64,000 nt of DNA from Candidatus Tisiphia endosymbiont of Nemotelus nigrinus (GTDB lineage Bacteria; Pseudomonadota; Alphaproteobacteria; Rickettsiales; Rickettsiaceae). Made by a program: the position numbers and the translations under genes. The notes beneath the pieces are model-generated. The model searched no databases. It saw only the letters and a program-made list of their open reading frames with translations, and was not told where the DNA came from. Of this stretch, positions 29,004 to 39,500 are shown piece by piece. The DNA lies in NCBI RefSeq assembly GCF_964026475.1, contig NZ_OZ032151.1, positions 992,001 through 1,056,000 of the forward strand, read 5' to 3'. The number at the start of each line of letters is the position of its first letter. Positions within the stretch are counted from its first letter, which is position 1.

Positions 29004-29641
29004 TCAAGAAACTTCTGAAAAAAAACAATTTTGTCCTTAGTGTCGTTACTAAATTACTGTATAATTATTTGAGAGTAGTGTATTTTACTTGTCGCTGGCA
29101 ATTTGTTTTTCCCGATAATTACACTAAACAGCAATTTTTAGCAGAAAAAGGGGTGATTTTTGCCTTTTGGCATAACAGACTTGCTTTGGGTCCAGGAATA
29201 TTTACCGGTCATAAAGACATTCATGCCCTTATTTCTACTCATTCTGATGGTAAAATAATTAGTAAGATTGTTCATAAATTTGGCTTTGGGGTAATAAATG
29301 GTTCTACTAATAGAAATTCTGTGACGGCTTTAAAAACGATTATCAAAAAATTACATAGCGGTAGTAATGTAGTGATTACCCCGGATGGTCCACGTGGACC
29401 TATTTATAAGATAAATAGTAATATTAACAAAATAGCTCAAAAATATAATATAAAATTAATACCGGTTTCTTGTCAGGCTTCTAGATATTTTTTACTTAAG
29501 AGTTGGGATAAGCTAATTATGCCGCTACCTTTTGGTAAAATAACAGCTTTTATAGGTTCACCACTAGTTTTTATAGGCAATGAAAATCAAGATGATATTA
29601 ATTTGGCACAAGCATTAAACATCAGCGAAATAAACTTATGA
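29000..29641 (+). CDS. DUF374 lysophospholipid acyltransferase family protein
   Basis: 213 residues with one N-terminal hydrophobic stretch. FAFWHNRLALGPG carries the HxxxxL-type acyltransferase motif, and VITPDGPRGP is the DUF374 signature. Members are thought to act on lipid A or phospholipids; in several alphaproteobacteria this gene sits next to waaA, as here, where the two overlap by 4 nt. That supports a role in lipid A or Kdo-lipid maturation (inference). Confidence 0.85.
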   Translation: MIKKLLKKNNFVLSVVTKLLYNYLRVVYFTCRWQFVFPDNYTKQQFLAEKGVIFAFWHNRLALGPGIFTGHKDIHALISTHSDGKIISKIVHKFGFGVINGSTNRNSVTALKTIIKKLHSGSNVVITPDGPRGPIYKINSNINKIAQKYNIKLIPVSCQASRYFLLKSWDKLIMPLPFGKITAFIGSPLVFIGNENQDDINLAQALNISEINL

Positions 29642-30924
29642 TTTATTTATATCATGTCTTAAGTTTTTTGTTCCTTCCACTGTATGTTCTCTTACTACTA
29701 TGGAGAGTTATTGTTGGTAAAGAAGAGATAAAAAATATTGGTGAACGTTTTGCTATTGGGCATACACATACTAAACGAAACGAAACTTTAGTTTGGATAC
29801 ATGCCGCCAGTGTAGGAGAATCTATGATAGCTCTTACCTTAGTTGAAAATATCAATAATCTTTGGTTAAAAAGAACGATGCCAAAAACCACCTTAAAATT
29901 TTTGGTTACTTCAGGAACTAAATCTTCTGCAAAAATATTACAACAAAAGCTACCTATAAATGCCATTCATCAACTAATTCCTATAGACAATATTATTTTT
30001 GTTAAGAAGTTTCTTAGAAATTGGCAACCGAGTTTAGGAATCTTTATTGAATCAGAATTATGGCCATGCCTAATTAGCGAAGGGAAAAAACATTGTAAAC
30101 TATTATTACTGAATGCCCGTATTTCTGATAAATCATTTGCATCATGGAAAAAAATCAGTACATTTTTTAGGTCAATTACCTGTAACTTTAGTAAAATTAT
30201 TGTTCAAAGTAACACCGATTTTCAGAAATTTACGCAACTTGGTGAGACCAATATAGAAAATTTAGGCAACATCAAATTTGCCAACAAAAAATTGCCTGTA
30301 AATGAACAAGAATTAACAATTTTAGCACAACATATAAGTACTAAAAGAATCATCGTATTTGCCAGCACCCATCTGGAAGATGAAACAGTATTACTTAATG
30401 TTATAAAACCAATAAAACAACGATATCCAAATTGCTATTTTATTCTAATTCCACGCCATCCTGAACGTAAAAATGATATAGGAAAAGCGTGTACTCAATT
30501 AAATTTAACCTATAGTATTAAGTCTGAACAAAATATACCTATTTTAACTGATGATCTTTACATCGTTGATAAATTTGGAGAACTAGGGCTATTTTTTAGC
30601 GTAGCTTATATCTCATTTGTTGGCGGCTCATTTAAACAAGGTGGACATAACGCACTTGAACCAGCATATTTTGCCAATTATATTATATTTGGACCAGATA
30701 TGAGCAATTCTGCTAATATTGCTAATGAAATGCTTGTTAATAAAGCTGCTATTCAAATTCAAAACGAAAAAGATTTGTTGAATAAAATGGAATATCTTCT
30801 ATCTGAAGCTGCTATCGAGGAAGCTAAAATTTATCAGACTAATGCCCTAGAATTTGTTAATAAAAACCAACAAATTTTAGGTAATTATTTAGCTGTTATA
30901 GAAAAATATTTATTAGTGGAGTAA
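29638..30924 (+). CDS. waaA: Kdo transferase WaaA (KdtA)
   Basis: A 428-residue membrane-anchored glycosyltransferase. The N-terminal helix (YHVLSFLFLPLYVLLLLWRV) is followed by GERFAIGHTH and WIHAASVGESMIALTLVENI, the acceptor-side motif with the catalytic Glu. LNARISDKSFASW and FIPRHPERK-like LIPRHPERKNDI are also typical, as is the C-terminal GGSFKQGGHNALEPAYF donor-site motif. It transfers Kdo from CMP-Kdo to the lipid A precursor at the inner membrane. It overlaps the DUF374 gene by 4 nt. Confidence 0.95.
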   Translation: MIYLYHVLSFLFLPLYVLLLLWRVIVGKEEIKNIGERFAIGHTHTKRNETLVWIHAASVGESMIALTLVENINNLWLKRTMPKTTLKFLVTSGTKSSAKILQQKLPINAIHQLIPIDNIIFVKKFLRNWQPSLGIFIESELWPCLISEGKKHCKLLLLNARISDKSFASWKKISTFFRSITCNFSKIIVQSNTDFQKFTQLGETNIENLGNIKFANKKLPVNEQELTILAQHISTKRIIVFASTHLEDETVLLNVIKPIKQRYPNCYFILIPRHPERKNDIGKACTQLNLTYSIKSEQNIPILTDDLYIVDKFGELGLFFSVAYISFVGGSFKQGGHNALEPAYFANYIIFGPDMSNSANIANEMLVNKAAIQIQNEKDLLNKMEYLLSEAAIEEAKIYQTNALEFVNKNQQILGNYLAVIEKYLLVE

Positions 30925-30931
30925 CTAATTG

Positions 30932-30953
30932 ATGTTATACTCAAATGATTTGA
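30932..30953. repeat. Solo arm of repeat family G
   Basis: TATACTCAAATGATTTGAAG matches the arm of the element at 32459-32588. It lies between waaA and idi and supplies apparent extra codons before the real idi start. Confidence 0.6.
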
Positions 30954-30964
30954 AGCGACAACAT

Positions 30965-31513
30965 ATGAATTCAACTCATGTTGTATTGGTTGACGAACAA
31001 GATAATACCCTTGGAATAGAGAATAAATTAAAGGCTCATAATTCTAATACACCATTGCATAGAGGGGTTTCTGTGTTTCTTTTTAATAGCCAAAAAGAAA
31101 TTGTCATACAAAAAAGAAGCTTACTCAAAAAAACTTGGGGTGGATTTTGGTCAAATAGTTTTTGTGGACATCCACAAATTAACGAAACTTATGAACATGC
31201 TGTTTACAGGCATGCAGAATTTGAATTAGGCTTAGTAAATCTGCAGAAAGTATATTTTGTTGCTAATTATCGTTATAAATTTGCTATAAATAATATTGTG
31301 GAAAATGAAATATGCCCGATATATTTAGCTTTATCAGATGATATTATTAAAATAAATGAACAAGAAGTAGCCGAAGTAAAATTATTTAAATGGCAAGATT
31401 TTAAGTTATACACAGAACAATATTCAGTAAACTTTACTCCTTGGTGTAAAGAAGAACTCAAAATATTAGAAAATAACGAAATATTCAAAAAATTTATGGA
31501 TTCATCTTTATAA
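30965..31513 (+). CDS. idi: Isopentenyl-diphosphate isomerase, type 1 (Nudix)
   Basis: A Nudix-fold enzyme converting IPP to DMAPP. Visible landmarks are HRGVSVFLFNSQKEIVIQKR, the catalytic-cysteine motif SNSFCGHP, and a Nudix-like helix AVYRHAEFELGL; the C-terminal WCKEEL also fits. The frame is open upstream (ATG 30932, TTG 30929), but those residues (MLYSNDLKRQH) are encoded by a family G repeat arm, so I choose the ATG at 30965 (183 residues). It follows waaA by 40 nt. Rickettsia typically carries the unrelated type 2 isomerase (from memory), so this may be an acquired replacement. Confidence 0.88.
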   Translation: MNSTHVVLVDEQDNTLGIENKLKAHNSNTPLHRGVSVFLFNSQKEIVIQKRSLLKKTWGGFWSNSFCGHPQINETYEHAVYRHAEFELGLVNLQKVYFVANYRYKFAINNIVENEICPIYLALSDDIIKINEQEVAEVKLFKWQDFKLYTEQYSVNFTPWCKEELKILENNEIFKKFMDSSL

Positions 31514-31789
31514 CTATAGTATAAAACTGAACTATGGCTAACCCGACTAATATTTAGCCAAATTCACAAACGTCATTGCGAGGAGCTACTTTAGTAGCGA
31601 CGAAGCAATCCTTTTTGTGTCATCCCTGCGAAAGCAGGGATATAAATTCCCGCCTACGCGGGAATGACAATTTACAATGGTTTCGTCGGCTTATGTCTTC
31701 TTACAATGACACCAGTTTACTATGGCTAAATGCTAAGCGGGTTAGCTATAATGAGTATACTCACCGTGAAAGAATATGTAAGGTATTTA
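31514..31789. other. Repeat-filled region before tRNA-Ala
   Basis: Almost entirely the nested repeat described at 31531-31760; no gene. Confidence 0.6.
31531..31760. repeat. Palindromic repeat C with a second palindrome nested inside
   Basis: Outer arms (CTATGGCTAACCCGAC; GCGGGTTAGCTATAATGAG) and core CGTCATTGCGAGGAGCTACT define a C element. Inside, at about 31619-31669, sits a different repeat starting GTCATCCCTGCGAAAGCAGG and ending CGCCTACGCGGGAATGAC, which interrupts the expected C palindrome. Confidence 0.75.
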
Positions 31790-31865
<76 letters not shown>

Positions 31866-32003
31866 AATACCTCCAAGCTTCTCATCATTTCCCATTCTTT
31901 CCGTAAATATCCTTATGCTGCTTATATGCTGCTAATTATTTTTAAAATAGCATTATAATTGTTCCAATATCCCTTCTAAACCTGATGTTTAAGTTGAGGT
32001 ATT

Positions 32004-32106
32004 ATGCACACTATATGCTGCTCTTTTTTTTCTGCCTGCTCTACTACTGGTAGTGATATTGATAATAATATTAATATTCAGTTGGAAGATTTTAAAAAAA
32101 TCTTTC
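32004..32106 (+). pseudogene. Truncated small lipoprotein-like ORF cut by repeat A
   Basis: An ATG at 32004 opens a frame reading MHTICCSFFSACSTTGSD and about 17 more residues before it enters repeat A. The SFFSAC segment resembles a lipobox, but there is no basic N-terminus, and a T8 run lies in the start region. It is probably the remains of a gene disrupted by the repeat insertion. Confidence 0.25.
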
Positions 32107-32270
32107 TAGACACTGTTAATAAAGCTTATTTGATTGATGAATTAATGGATTTTTTAGCAAAAATTAATAAGATTTTTGCCGGAATAGTATACCTATTTCA
32201 AAAAAATCTTATAATTTGCAGCAAAAAAGACTTTATTCACCAATTAAATAAGCTTTGTTAAAAGTGTCTA
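32107..32270. repeat. Repeat family A, full copy 1
   Basis: 164 bp, TAGACACTGTTAATAAAGC at the left to TTAAAAGTGTCTA at the right. The two halves are inversely similar along the whole length, so the single strand can fold into one long hairpin. One strand is open (VNKAYLIDELMDFLAKINKI and on). Other copies are at 42909, 47524, 55119 and 58228. Confidence 0.85.
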
Positions 32271-32319
32271 AACATGAAACTAATAATACCTAGTTGTGTA
32301 CAAAGTGGCGTGGCGATCC

Positions 32320-32396
32320 AAATAAGCAGCTGGCTAGTTTTATTTTTACCGCTGCAACTTTTCGATTACCACGTCGCCTAAAGTAACTCCTCGCAA
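32320..32396. repeat. Palindromic repeat C, partial copy
   Basis: CTAGTTTTATTTTTACCGCT lead-in, GCAACTTTTCGATTACCACG core and a terminal CTCCTCGCAATGGC, the same organisation as the copy at 3935-4004 in the opposite sense. Confidence 0.55.
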
Positions 32397-32458
32397 TGGC
32401 AGTTAGAGAACAGCTTTTTCCTTAAAAAAGATTTGTTTGTTCTTGAAAAAATAAGCTA

Positions 32459-32588
32459 TATACTCAAATGATTTGAAGAATTGGATTTGAAAATGAATGG
32501 TGAGCAAGCGGAGCGTACATATAGTATAGTTACGCATGCGAATCCATGATATTTTCAAAAAACAATTCTTCAAATCATTTGAGTATAC
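32459..32588. repeat. Repeat family G, full palindrome
   Basis: TATACTCAAATGATTTGAAG and AATTG at the left are exactly inverted at the right end (CAATT, then CTTCAAATCATTTGAGTATA). The 130-bp unit has a GC-richer centre (GAGCAAGCGGAGCGTACATA). Related pieces are at 30932, 36217-36364 and 55277-55300. Confidence 0.8.
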
Positions 32589-32719
32589 CAACAAAAATAA
32601 TGAAAATTGCTATTAGTGGAGAATAAAAATCTGCTATATTTATAGATATAACTGAATTTAGCATAACTTGTTATATTGAATTCAGGTTAGTTTAGTATAA
32701 TGCGAGTAAAGGAGATATT

Positions 32720-34054
32720 ATGAAATCACATAGTTTTACATCTGATGATGCTAAACAAAACCCGGACCAAGCCTTACAATATATAGCAGAATGCTTTGAT
32801 CCTAAATATGACAAAGATTATAAAAATGAAACTGAAGTACAACGTAGATTTAACAAAGATATAAGACGTCAAGCAGTCTTTTATATTGAAACTCCAGATA
32901 AGGAGCTAGTAGACCTAGTAGCTCAGTGTAAGTTAGGTAAAGATGATGAGTATGATCCAACCTATGAGGATATGCATAAGATATTAACCAATGATTATAA
33001 ATTATCAACACAACAAACAGAATATATTTTAGCCGCAAGTTATCAAGCTGGTATAGCTGGTGGTGTGGCTGGATTTGCTAAGCTGAAAGCAAAAATATAC
33101 GATGATTGCTACTATAAGGATGGTACGAATGTTATAGAGAATGAGAGGATAAGAAATGCTGTTGTATCCAAGATCGTTATAGATAAAGACAATAATGTAT
33201 CATATGTCAGTAATCAAAAACTCATGTTTGATTGTAGTATGCATGTTTTGCGTCCACATTCAGATATTAGAGAGATGGCTGGTACAAAATTTAACAGCCA
33301 AGATTTTGTGGCAATAAATTTTGCAGCTACGCTAGGAAAAGTAGGAGATACTGAACCAACACAGCCAGTATTAATTGATATAGCTGGTACTGGAAAGATA
33401 GCTAGTCTATTTATTGATGAGTTAAAAACAATCAAAACAAACTGTCCTACCAAAGACCCTGCATCAATTATTGCAAGTAATGCCACTTTATCGAAGGAAT
33501 TACTAACTGATGCTCTTACTGACGAGCAATATAAAGCAGCTGTAACAGAAAAAATTTCAGCAGTTATATTTTCTGATGAAGACCAAACTCGAGCCATAAC
33601 AACATTAAAAAAACTAGATGGTGTTCAAGAGATTTTAGCTGATTTATTAGTAACACGAATTGATCAAGCAATCGAAGCTAAAAAAGATAAACAAACAGAT
33701 AAATTAAGTGCAGAGTCAATTCAGGATATTGCTAAAGAAACCGCTGCACAGTTAAGTAAGTTTATTGATCAGCCAAACAAATATGCGATAAGGAAATTTT
33801 CTGAAGATTTAGTAAAAGATCGAGCCACTTCATCGGATGTGGTAATTCCAAAGAAAAATTTTGTTGAGAGAATTTGTGATTTCTTAAAAGATAAATGGCA
33901 TGGTTATTCTTACGACAAAAGCAAGCTATCAACACTTGAACAATTGCATGATAAAGCAAAAATTGTAGGACAGGAAGCAAAAGCACATATGTCATCTAAA
34001 ATATCAATATCGCCACTGCCACATAATAAAAAAGAGGGAGCTAGAACAATTTAG
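32720..34054 (+). CDS. Hypothetical protein, 444 residues
   Basis: Unrecognised. A good ribosome site (AAAGGAGATATT) precedes the ATG. The product is soluble and charged: an N-terminal helical part (NPDQALQYIAECFDPKYDKD), a central mixed region (FVAINFAATLGKVGD), then long Lys/Asp-rich helices (IDQAIEAKKDKQTDKLSAES). There is no signal peptide or membrane helix. It is flanked by repeat elements on both sides and has no operon partner. Its size, composition and isolation resemble species-specific accessory or effector genes of Rickettsiaceae, but that is inference. Confidence 0.6.
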   Translation: MKSHSFTSDDAKQNPDQALQYIAECFDPKYDKDYKNETEVQRRFNKDIRRQAVFYIETPDKELVDLVAQCKLGKDDEYDPTYEDMHKILTNDYKLSTQQTEYILAASYQAGIAGGVAGFAKLKAKIYDDCYYKDGTNVIENERIRNAVVSKIVIDKDNNVSYVSNQKLMFDCSMHVLRPHSDIREMAGTKFNSQDFVAINFAATLGKVGDTEPTQPVLIDIAGTGKIASLFIDELKTIKTNCPTKDPASIIASNATLSKELLTDALTDEQYKAAVTEKISAVIFSDEDQTRAITTLKKLDGVQEILADLLVTRIDQAIEAKKDKQTDKLSAESIQDIAKETAAQLSKFIDQPNKYAIRKFSEDLVKDRATSSDVVIPKKNFVERICDFLKDKWHGYSYDKSKLSTLEQLHDKAKIVGQEAKAHMSSKISISPLPHNKKEGARTI

Positions 34055-34356
34055 GAGGATAATAAATTAGTTATACACCTTACATATGGCATTTAAACGT
34101 CATAGGAAAATACAGTCTGGTGTCTATTAACGAGGAAGCAGGAGGTCAACGAAGTAATCTATAAAACTTATAAAATGACATCTTGTACTTTTCAGCAATT
34201 TAAAAATTGCTATGGGTTATGCGTAAGGTAAGTTAATATTTTTCCTATGACTACTTGTAATCGGTAAAGCCCATGTATATAATTGCTATATTTTATATAT
34301 AGCAATTATAATCGCTTTAAGCAGAGCCACAAAACCATAATAGAATTGCTGAGTAT
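34055..34356. other. Intergenic region with composite repeat F
   Basis: A family F-like copy at about 34080-34238 (GTCATAGGAAAATACAGTCT; TCTTGTACTTTTCAGCAATT; TTATGCGTAAGGTAAGTTAA) and a small AT palindrome (AATTGCTATATTTTATATAT, then AGCAATT, 34282-34308) before lgt. Confidence 0.5.
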
Positions 34357-35148
34357 ATGCCGTTTCCAAATATCAATCCTGTTATTTTCTCTATTGGACC
34401 ATTTAGCGTTTATTGGTACTCCATGGCCTATGTTTTTGGTGTAATATTTGGGTGGTTTTATGCTTATAAAATTATAAAAAAATTCGAAATTGGCATTACC
34501 GCAGCAAATTTAGAAAACTTTGTTACTTGGGCTATTCTTGGTATCGTAATAGGTGGAAGATTTGGCTATGCGTTACTATATGATCCAATTAAATATTTTT
34601 CTGATCCTCTTAGCCTTCTTAAAATTTATGAAGGCGGTATGTCATTTCATGGCGGTATGATTGGCTTAATCATATCTAGTTATTTTTTCTGCCATAAGTA
34701 CAAAATTAACTTATTATTACTATGTGATATATTAGCTACAGTTGGTTCTATAGGTGTATTTTTAGGCAGAATAACCAATTTTATTAATGGTGAATTATAT
34801 GGCAGAGTAACTAAAATGCCTTGGGGAATGATTTTTCCAAATAGTGATCTACAAACAAGACATCCCAGTCAGATATATGAAGCATTATTTGAAGGAGTTA
34901 TATTATTCTTAATTCTATCCTACACCACTTTTAAATACAAAACTATAAAGATACATGGTTTGAATTTAGCTATATCTTTAATATTCTATTCGGTATTTCG
35001 AATTATTATAGAAATGTTTCGTGAGCCAGATATCCACATAGGCTTTATTTTTAATAATTTAACTATGGGACAAATTTTATCATTACCGATGCTAATAGTA
35101 GGAATCTATTTAATAATACGAATTAAATGCCGATCGACTCCAAAATAA
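34357..35148 (+). CDS. lgt: Prolipoprotein diacylglyceryl transferase
   Basis: A 263-residue polytopic inner-membrane enzyme that attaches diacylglycerol to the lipobox cysteine of prolipoproteins. Conserved parts are [11 protein letters not shown], the [13 protein letters not shown] segment, the Lgt signature [20 protein letters not shown], and [13 protein letters not shown]. Seven hydrophobic helices can be traced. The last 22 nt overlap the next gene, indicating translational coupling. It links to the other envelope lipoprotein genes here (LolDE, 17 kDa antigen). Confidence 0.96.
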   Translation: MPFPNINPVIFSIGPFSVYWYSMAYVFGVIFGWFYAYKIIKKFEIGITAANLENFVTWAILGIVIGGRFGYALLYDPIKYFSDPLSLLKIYEGGMSFHGGMIGLIISSYFFCHKYKINLLLLCDILATVGSIGVFLGRITNFINGELYGRVTKMPWGMIFPNSDLQTRHPSQIYEALFEGVILFLILSYTTFKYKTIKIHGLNLAISLIFYSVFRIIIEMFREPDIHIGFIFNNLTMGQILSLPMLIVGIYLIIRIKCRSTPK

Positions 35149-36212
35149 GAAAACTTATTGAGCAGAATGGTAGTATTAAGCTTGATGAAATGATGCTTCA
35201 AGTAACGTCTATATCCCCTTCTTCCTATTATCAAAAACAAAACAAATTAGGTTGTTTAGGAGATTTTACAACAGCTCCAGAAATTTCCCAGCTTTTTGGT
35301 GAAATGATAGCTTTATGGGCTATTGACCAATGGTATAAAATGGGTTGTCCTCAAAAAACTAATTTAGTTGAACTAGGCCCTGGGCAGGGAGTACTAATGC
35401 GGGATTTGCTCAATGTTGCTAAATTAGTTCCAGAGTTTTACCAATCTCTCTCAATAGAATTAATTGATATTAATCCCCATTTTATCAAGAAACAACAAAC
35501 AAACCTAAAGTTGGTGGGTTTACCTATCAAACACCATACAGCAGTACAATATATCTCTGAAATACCTTCTATTATAATAGCTAACGAATTTTTTGATGCT
35601 ATGCCAATTAAGCAATATGTTAAAGCCAAAGAACTTTGGTATGAATCAACACTTATTATTGACCCAGCTGATGGTAAAATTAAATTCGATAAAATAGAAG
35701 TTAGTAAGGAGTTGCAATGCTATTTGCTTCAAGAACACTCAAACGCCCATGATGGAGCAGTAATAGAAGAATCGCCTAAATCATTAGAAATCATAAAATT
35801 TATCAGCCAGCATATCGTGAAATTTGGCGGGGCAAGCTTAGTTATCGATTATGGTTATGATATAGACCCAATAAAAAGGACGCGTAACCAATATAATCCT
35901 ACTTTACAAGCGATAAAAAATCATAAATATTACCCTTTGCTTGAAACTTTAGGAGAAGCAGATTTATCAGCTCATGTTGACTTTTATGCCTTAAAAACAG
36001 TATGCAGCAATATGGGAGTGAATGTACATGGATCAATAACTCAACGTGATTTTTTAATTAGTAATGGTATATTATTACGAAGTCAACTCTTACAAAGTAA
36101 ATTACCTACTATAGAGGCAAATATCATAGCAGAACAAGTTGATAGATTAATTGCTCCCAATAAAATGGGACTATTGTTTAAAGTATTATACCTTGTAATG
36201 GGCAAGCTATAG
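35127..36212 (+). CDS. MidA/NDUFAF7-type SAM-dependent methyltransferase
   Basis: 361 residues of the MidA (DUF185) family, whose mitochondrial members dimethylate an arginine of a complex I subunit during assembly. Seen here: [20 protein letters not shown] near the start, motif [33 protein letters not shown] and the C-terminal [11 protein letters not shown]. It overlaps lgt by 22 nt, an arrangement common in alphaproteobacteria. A role in NADH dehydrogenase assembly is inferred from the mitochondrial orthologue. Confidence 0.88.
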   Translation: MPIDSKIRKLIEQNGSIKLDEMMLQVTSISPSSYYQKQNKLGCLGDFTTAPEISQLFGEMIALWAIDQWYKMGCPQKTNLVELGPGQGVLMRDLLNVAKLVPEFYQSLSIELIDINPHFIKKQQTNLKLVGLPIKHHTAVQYISEIPSIIIANEFFDAMPIKQYVKAKELWYESTLIIDPADGKIKFDKIEVSKELQCYLLQEHSNAHDGAVIEESPKSLEIIKFISQHIVKFGGASLVIDYGYDIDPIKRTRNQYNPTLQAIKNHKYYPLLETLGEADLSAHVDFYALKTVCSNMGVNVHGSITQRDFLISNGILLRSQLLQSKLPTIEANIIAEQVDRLIAPNKMGLLFKVLYLVMGKL

Positions 36213-36216
36213 CAAG

Positions 36217-36364
36217 TATACTACTATGATTTCAAGAATTGGGTAAGGACCCCCGAAGGTCAACTTCAAGAAGAGCTAGGAGTGTCAAAGTCGAGCCGCT
36301 AGGCGTACATTAGTACGTGAGCAGCACAGATCTTTGACAACAACGACGCCAATTCTTGAAGTTC
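36217..36364. repeat. Repeat family G relative
   Basis: ATGATTTCAAGAATTGGG at the left and CCAATTCTTGAAGTTCAC at the right form inverted ends around a GC-richer centre with GCGTACATTAGTACGTGAGC. It abuts a B element at 36368. Confidence 0.6.
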
Positions 36365-36367
36365 ACC

Positions 36368-36505
36368 TAGACACTTATATCTTTAAATTATGATATAAGT
36401 AATTGTAAGAGGGTACTTATTCTGTTTACGACTATTTCAGTCCAGTGTCTATCAAGTCACCCTCTTACAATTACTTATATCATAATTTAAAGATATAAGT
36501 GTCTA
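36368..36505. repeat. Repeat family B, full copy
   Basis: 138 bp. The left arm starts TAGACACTTATATCTTTAAA and runs 47 bp to GTAAGAGGGT; the right arm is its exact inverse. The 44-bp loop contains TTTACGACTATTTCAGTCCA. The ends are TA-GACAC and GTGTC-TA. A truncated copy is at 43931-44031 and a minimal version at 61132-61171. Confidence 0.85.
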
Positions 36506-36514
36506 GTATATAGC

Positions 36515-39500
36515 TTACCCATGACCCTGGTTAGCGTAGCGTCTAGAAACCCTTATGCTTATCATATTTGAATCTAATTCAATATTGGTAGTATAGTCTG
36601 GTGTAAAATTACTCGCAAATTCACTTAAGGTTTGTTCGAGAATAAATTGACTGTGCTGCTGGACTATTAGCATAAAATCTGGTTCACCAATAATTTCTAG
36701 AAAGATTCTGTCGCTTATAGCAAAATTGGCATCTTTTCTTGCTTGTTGAATAAAGCGTACCAAATCTCTTGCTATACCTTCTTCGTATAATTCTTTTGTT
36801 ATGTCTAAATCTAGCAATATTAGTCCATGATTATTGGCTAAAGATTTTGTACCTTTAGCATTTTTAGGTTGTAAAACTAAAGAAAACTCGTCTTTATTCA
36901 GTTGCTCTCCCGCTATTATTAGATGCTCAGAGGTAAGCTGCCATTGATGATTTTTAGAAGCTATTATGATATCTTTGACTTTATGAGGTAGACGCTTGCC
37001 TAAATTAGGAAAGTTAATCGATAATTTATGATCGGCATAATTTTCTACATCATCTCTATAAATTACCTTTTTAACATTAATTTCATCTTTAATTAACTCT
37101 TCAAATTTTATTAATAGTTCATTATTGTTACTAATGATTGTTAAACTACTCAATGGTTGTCGAGTCCGAATATTTTCACTACTTCTAGTGAATAAAGCAT
37201 TACTACAAATATCTAATACTTGATCCATGATGCTGACTAAATCATAATCGACTTCTATCATATCAAGTTTAGGAAAATCTGCTAAATGAACACTGCCTAC
37301 TTGCTTTTCTAGTCCTGTGAGTCCCAAATAAATTTCCTCAGAAATTAATGGAAGTAAACTGGATTGAGCGGAAGACATTACTTTAATACAGCTATATAAG
37401 GTATTATAAGCGTTTTTCTTATCTTGATCTTTTTCACTTTTCCAGAAACGATTCCTACTTCTTCTAATATACCAATTATTTAATACTTCAAAAAAATCGG
37501 CAATGCTACTATAAGCTATTTGGCTGTCAAAATTATCTAATCCATGCTGAATTTTTTGTACTGATATTTTTAGCTTTGATAAAATATAACGATCTAGCAC
37601 ATTTTGAGAATTAAACTCTAGCTCAGCTTTGATCTGATCAGCATTAGCATACATAGTAAAGAAGTGGTAGGCATTCCAAATAGGCTTGATAAATAAACGT
37701 AGGCTTTCAAAAACCATTTTTCCATCTTTATCGATCAATAATTCCTGACCTTTAACTACATTGGTAGAGAGCATGGTGACTCTTAAAGCGTCAGAACCAT
37801 ATTTATCAAATAATTCTAGTGGATCAGCATAATTATTAAGACGCTTTGATAATTTTTGTCCGGTGCTATCTAATATAACTCCATGACAAATACAATTTAA
37901 AAAAGGTGGTTGGTCAAATAATGCAGTTGACAATACCATCAGAGTATAGAACCAACCACGTGTTTGTGCTGAATATTCTACTATAAAGTCAGCAGGAAAA
38001 TGTCCCTCAAACCACTCTTTATTTTCAAATGGATAATGTGCTTGTCCATAAGGCATGGAGCCGCTTTCAAACCAACAATCAAAGACATCTTCTATTCGAC
38101 GCATCATTGATTTGCCTGTTGGATCATCAGGATTTTTTCTAGTTAGCTGGTCGATAAAAGGCCTATGTAAATCAACGATTGTCACTCCAAAATCTTTCTC
38201 TAGCTCCTCTATTGACCCATATACATCAATTCGCGGATAAGCCGGATCATCCGATTTCCACACTGGTAGAGGTGTTCCCCAAAATCTATTACGACTAATT
38301 GACCAATCTCTAGCATTTTCTAACCATTTGCCAAATAGATTATCTCTGATATGCAAGGGTATCCAGTTAATCTGTTGGTTTAATTCAACCATTCTGTCTT
38401 TAAATTCGGTAACTTTCACATACCAAGAAGGGACTGCTTTGTATATAAGAGGGGTATCAGTACGCCAGCAATGCGGATAATTATGGATATATTGCTCGGT
38501 TTTAAGCCAATAGCCCTGATTTTTTAGCTTAATAATAATTTGATCATTAGCATCAAATACTTGTAAACCAACAAAATCATAAATTTCTTTGGTGTATTTT
38601 CCAGCATTATCTACAGGACAAACGAGTTCTATTCCTTGAGATTGACAAAGAATCTGATCTTCTTCACCAAAGCCGGGAGCCATATGGACGATACCGGTGC
38701 CATCTCCTTCAACTACAAAATCTCCGGAAAGAACTTTGAAACTACCAGGATGGTTGGAAAAATAATCGAATAATGGTCGGTAAGTAAGATTCAGGTTTAA
38801 TAGGCACTTACCTTCAATTATATCATAATTTGTGTCAGCACTAAGCCCTAATTCTTTGGAATATTTTTCCAAAGCAAATTTAGCCAAAATATAACAAACC
38901 TGCCCATTTGGCACTAAAGCATATTCAATATTTTCTCCAATGGCTAATGCTAAATTAGCCGGCAAAGTCCATGGCGTCGTAGTCCATGCCAGCATTCTAT
39001 ATTCATTATATGGCACAGTACTTGGCAATTTCTCATTAAGTACAAAACTTACCGTAACCGCCTTATCAGTTCTTTCTCTATATGAATTATCTAGCCTAGT
39101 TTCAAAATTGGATAAAGGCGTCTCGCATGCCCAAGAATAAGGCATTACTCTCATTGATTCATAGAGAAGGCCTTTTTTGTACAATTCTTTAAAAGCCCAC
39201 AAAACAGATTCCATAAAGGCTTTATCCATGGTTTTATAGGAATTATTGAAATCTACCCATCTTGCTTGCCTGTTAACATATTCCTGCCACTGATCAGCAT
39301 ATTTCATCACCGATGATTGACAATGTTCGTTAAATTTATCAATACCAAAATTGATGATTGAAGTTCTACCAGAAATACCTAACTCTTTCTCTGCTTGCAT
39401 CTCGGCAGGCAATCCATGACAATCCCAACCGAAGCGTCGCTCAACTCTCTTGCCTTTACTGGTTTGATAACGTGCATACACATCTTTGACAAAGCCAGTT

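Larger units (their letters stand above)
32271..32719. other. Intergenic region with two repeats
   Basis: It holds a partial C repeat (32320-32396) and a full G element (32459-32588). About 120 bp of AT-rich DNA then leads to the 444-residue orphan gene with a good ribosome site (AAAGGAGA). Confidence 0.6.
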
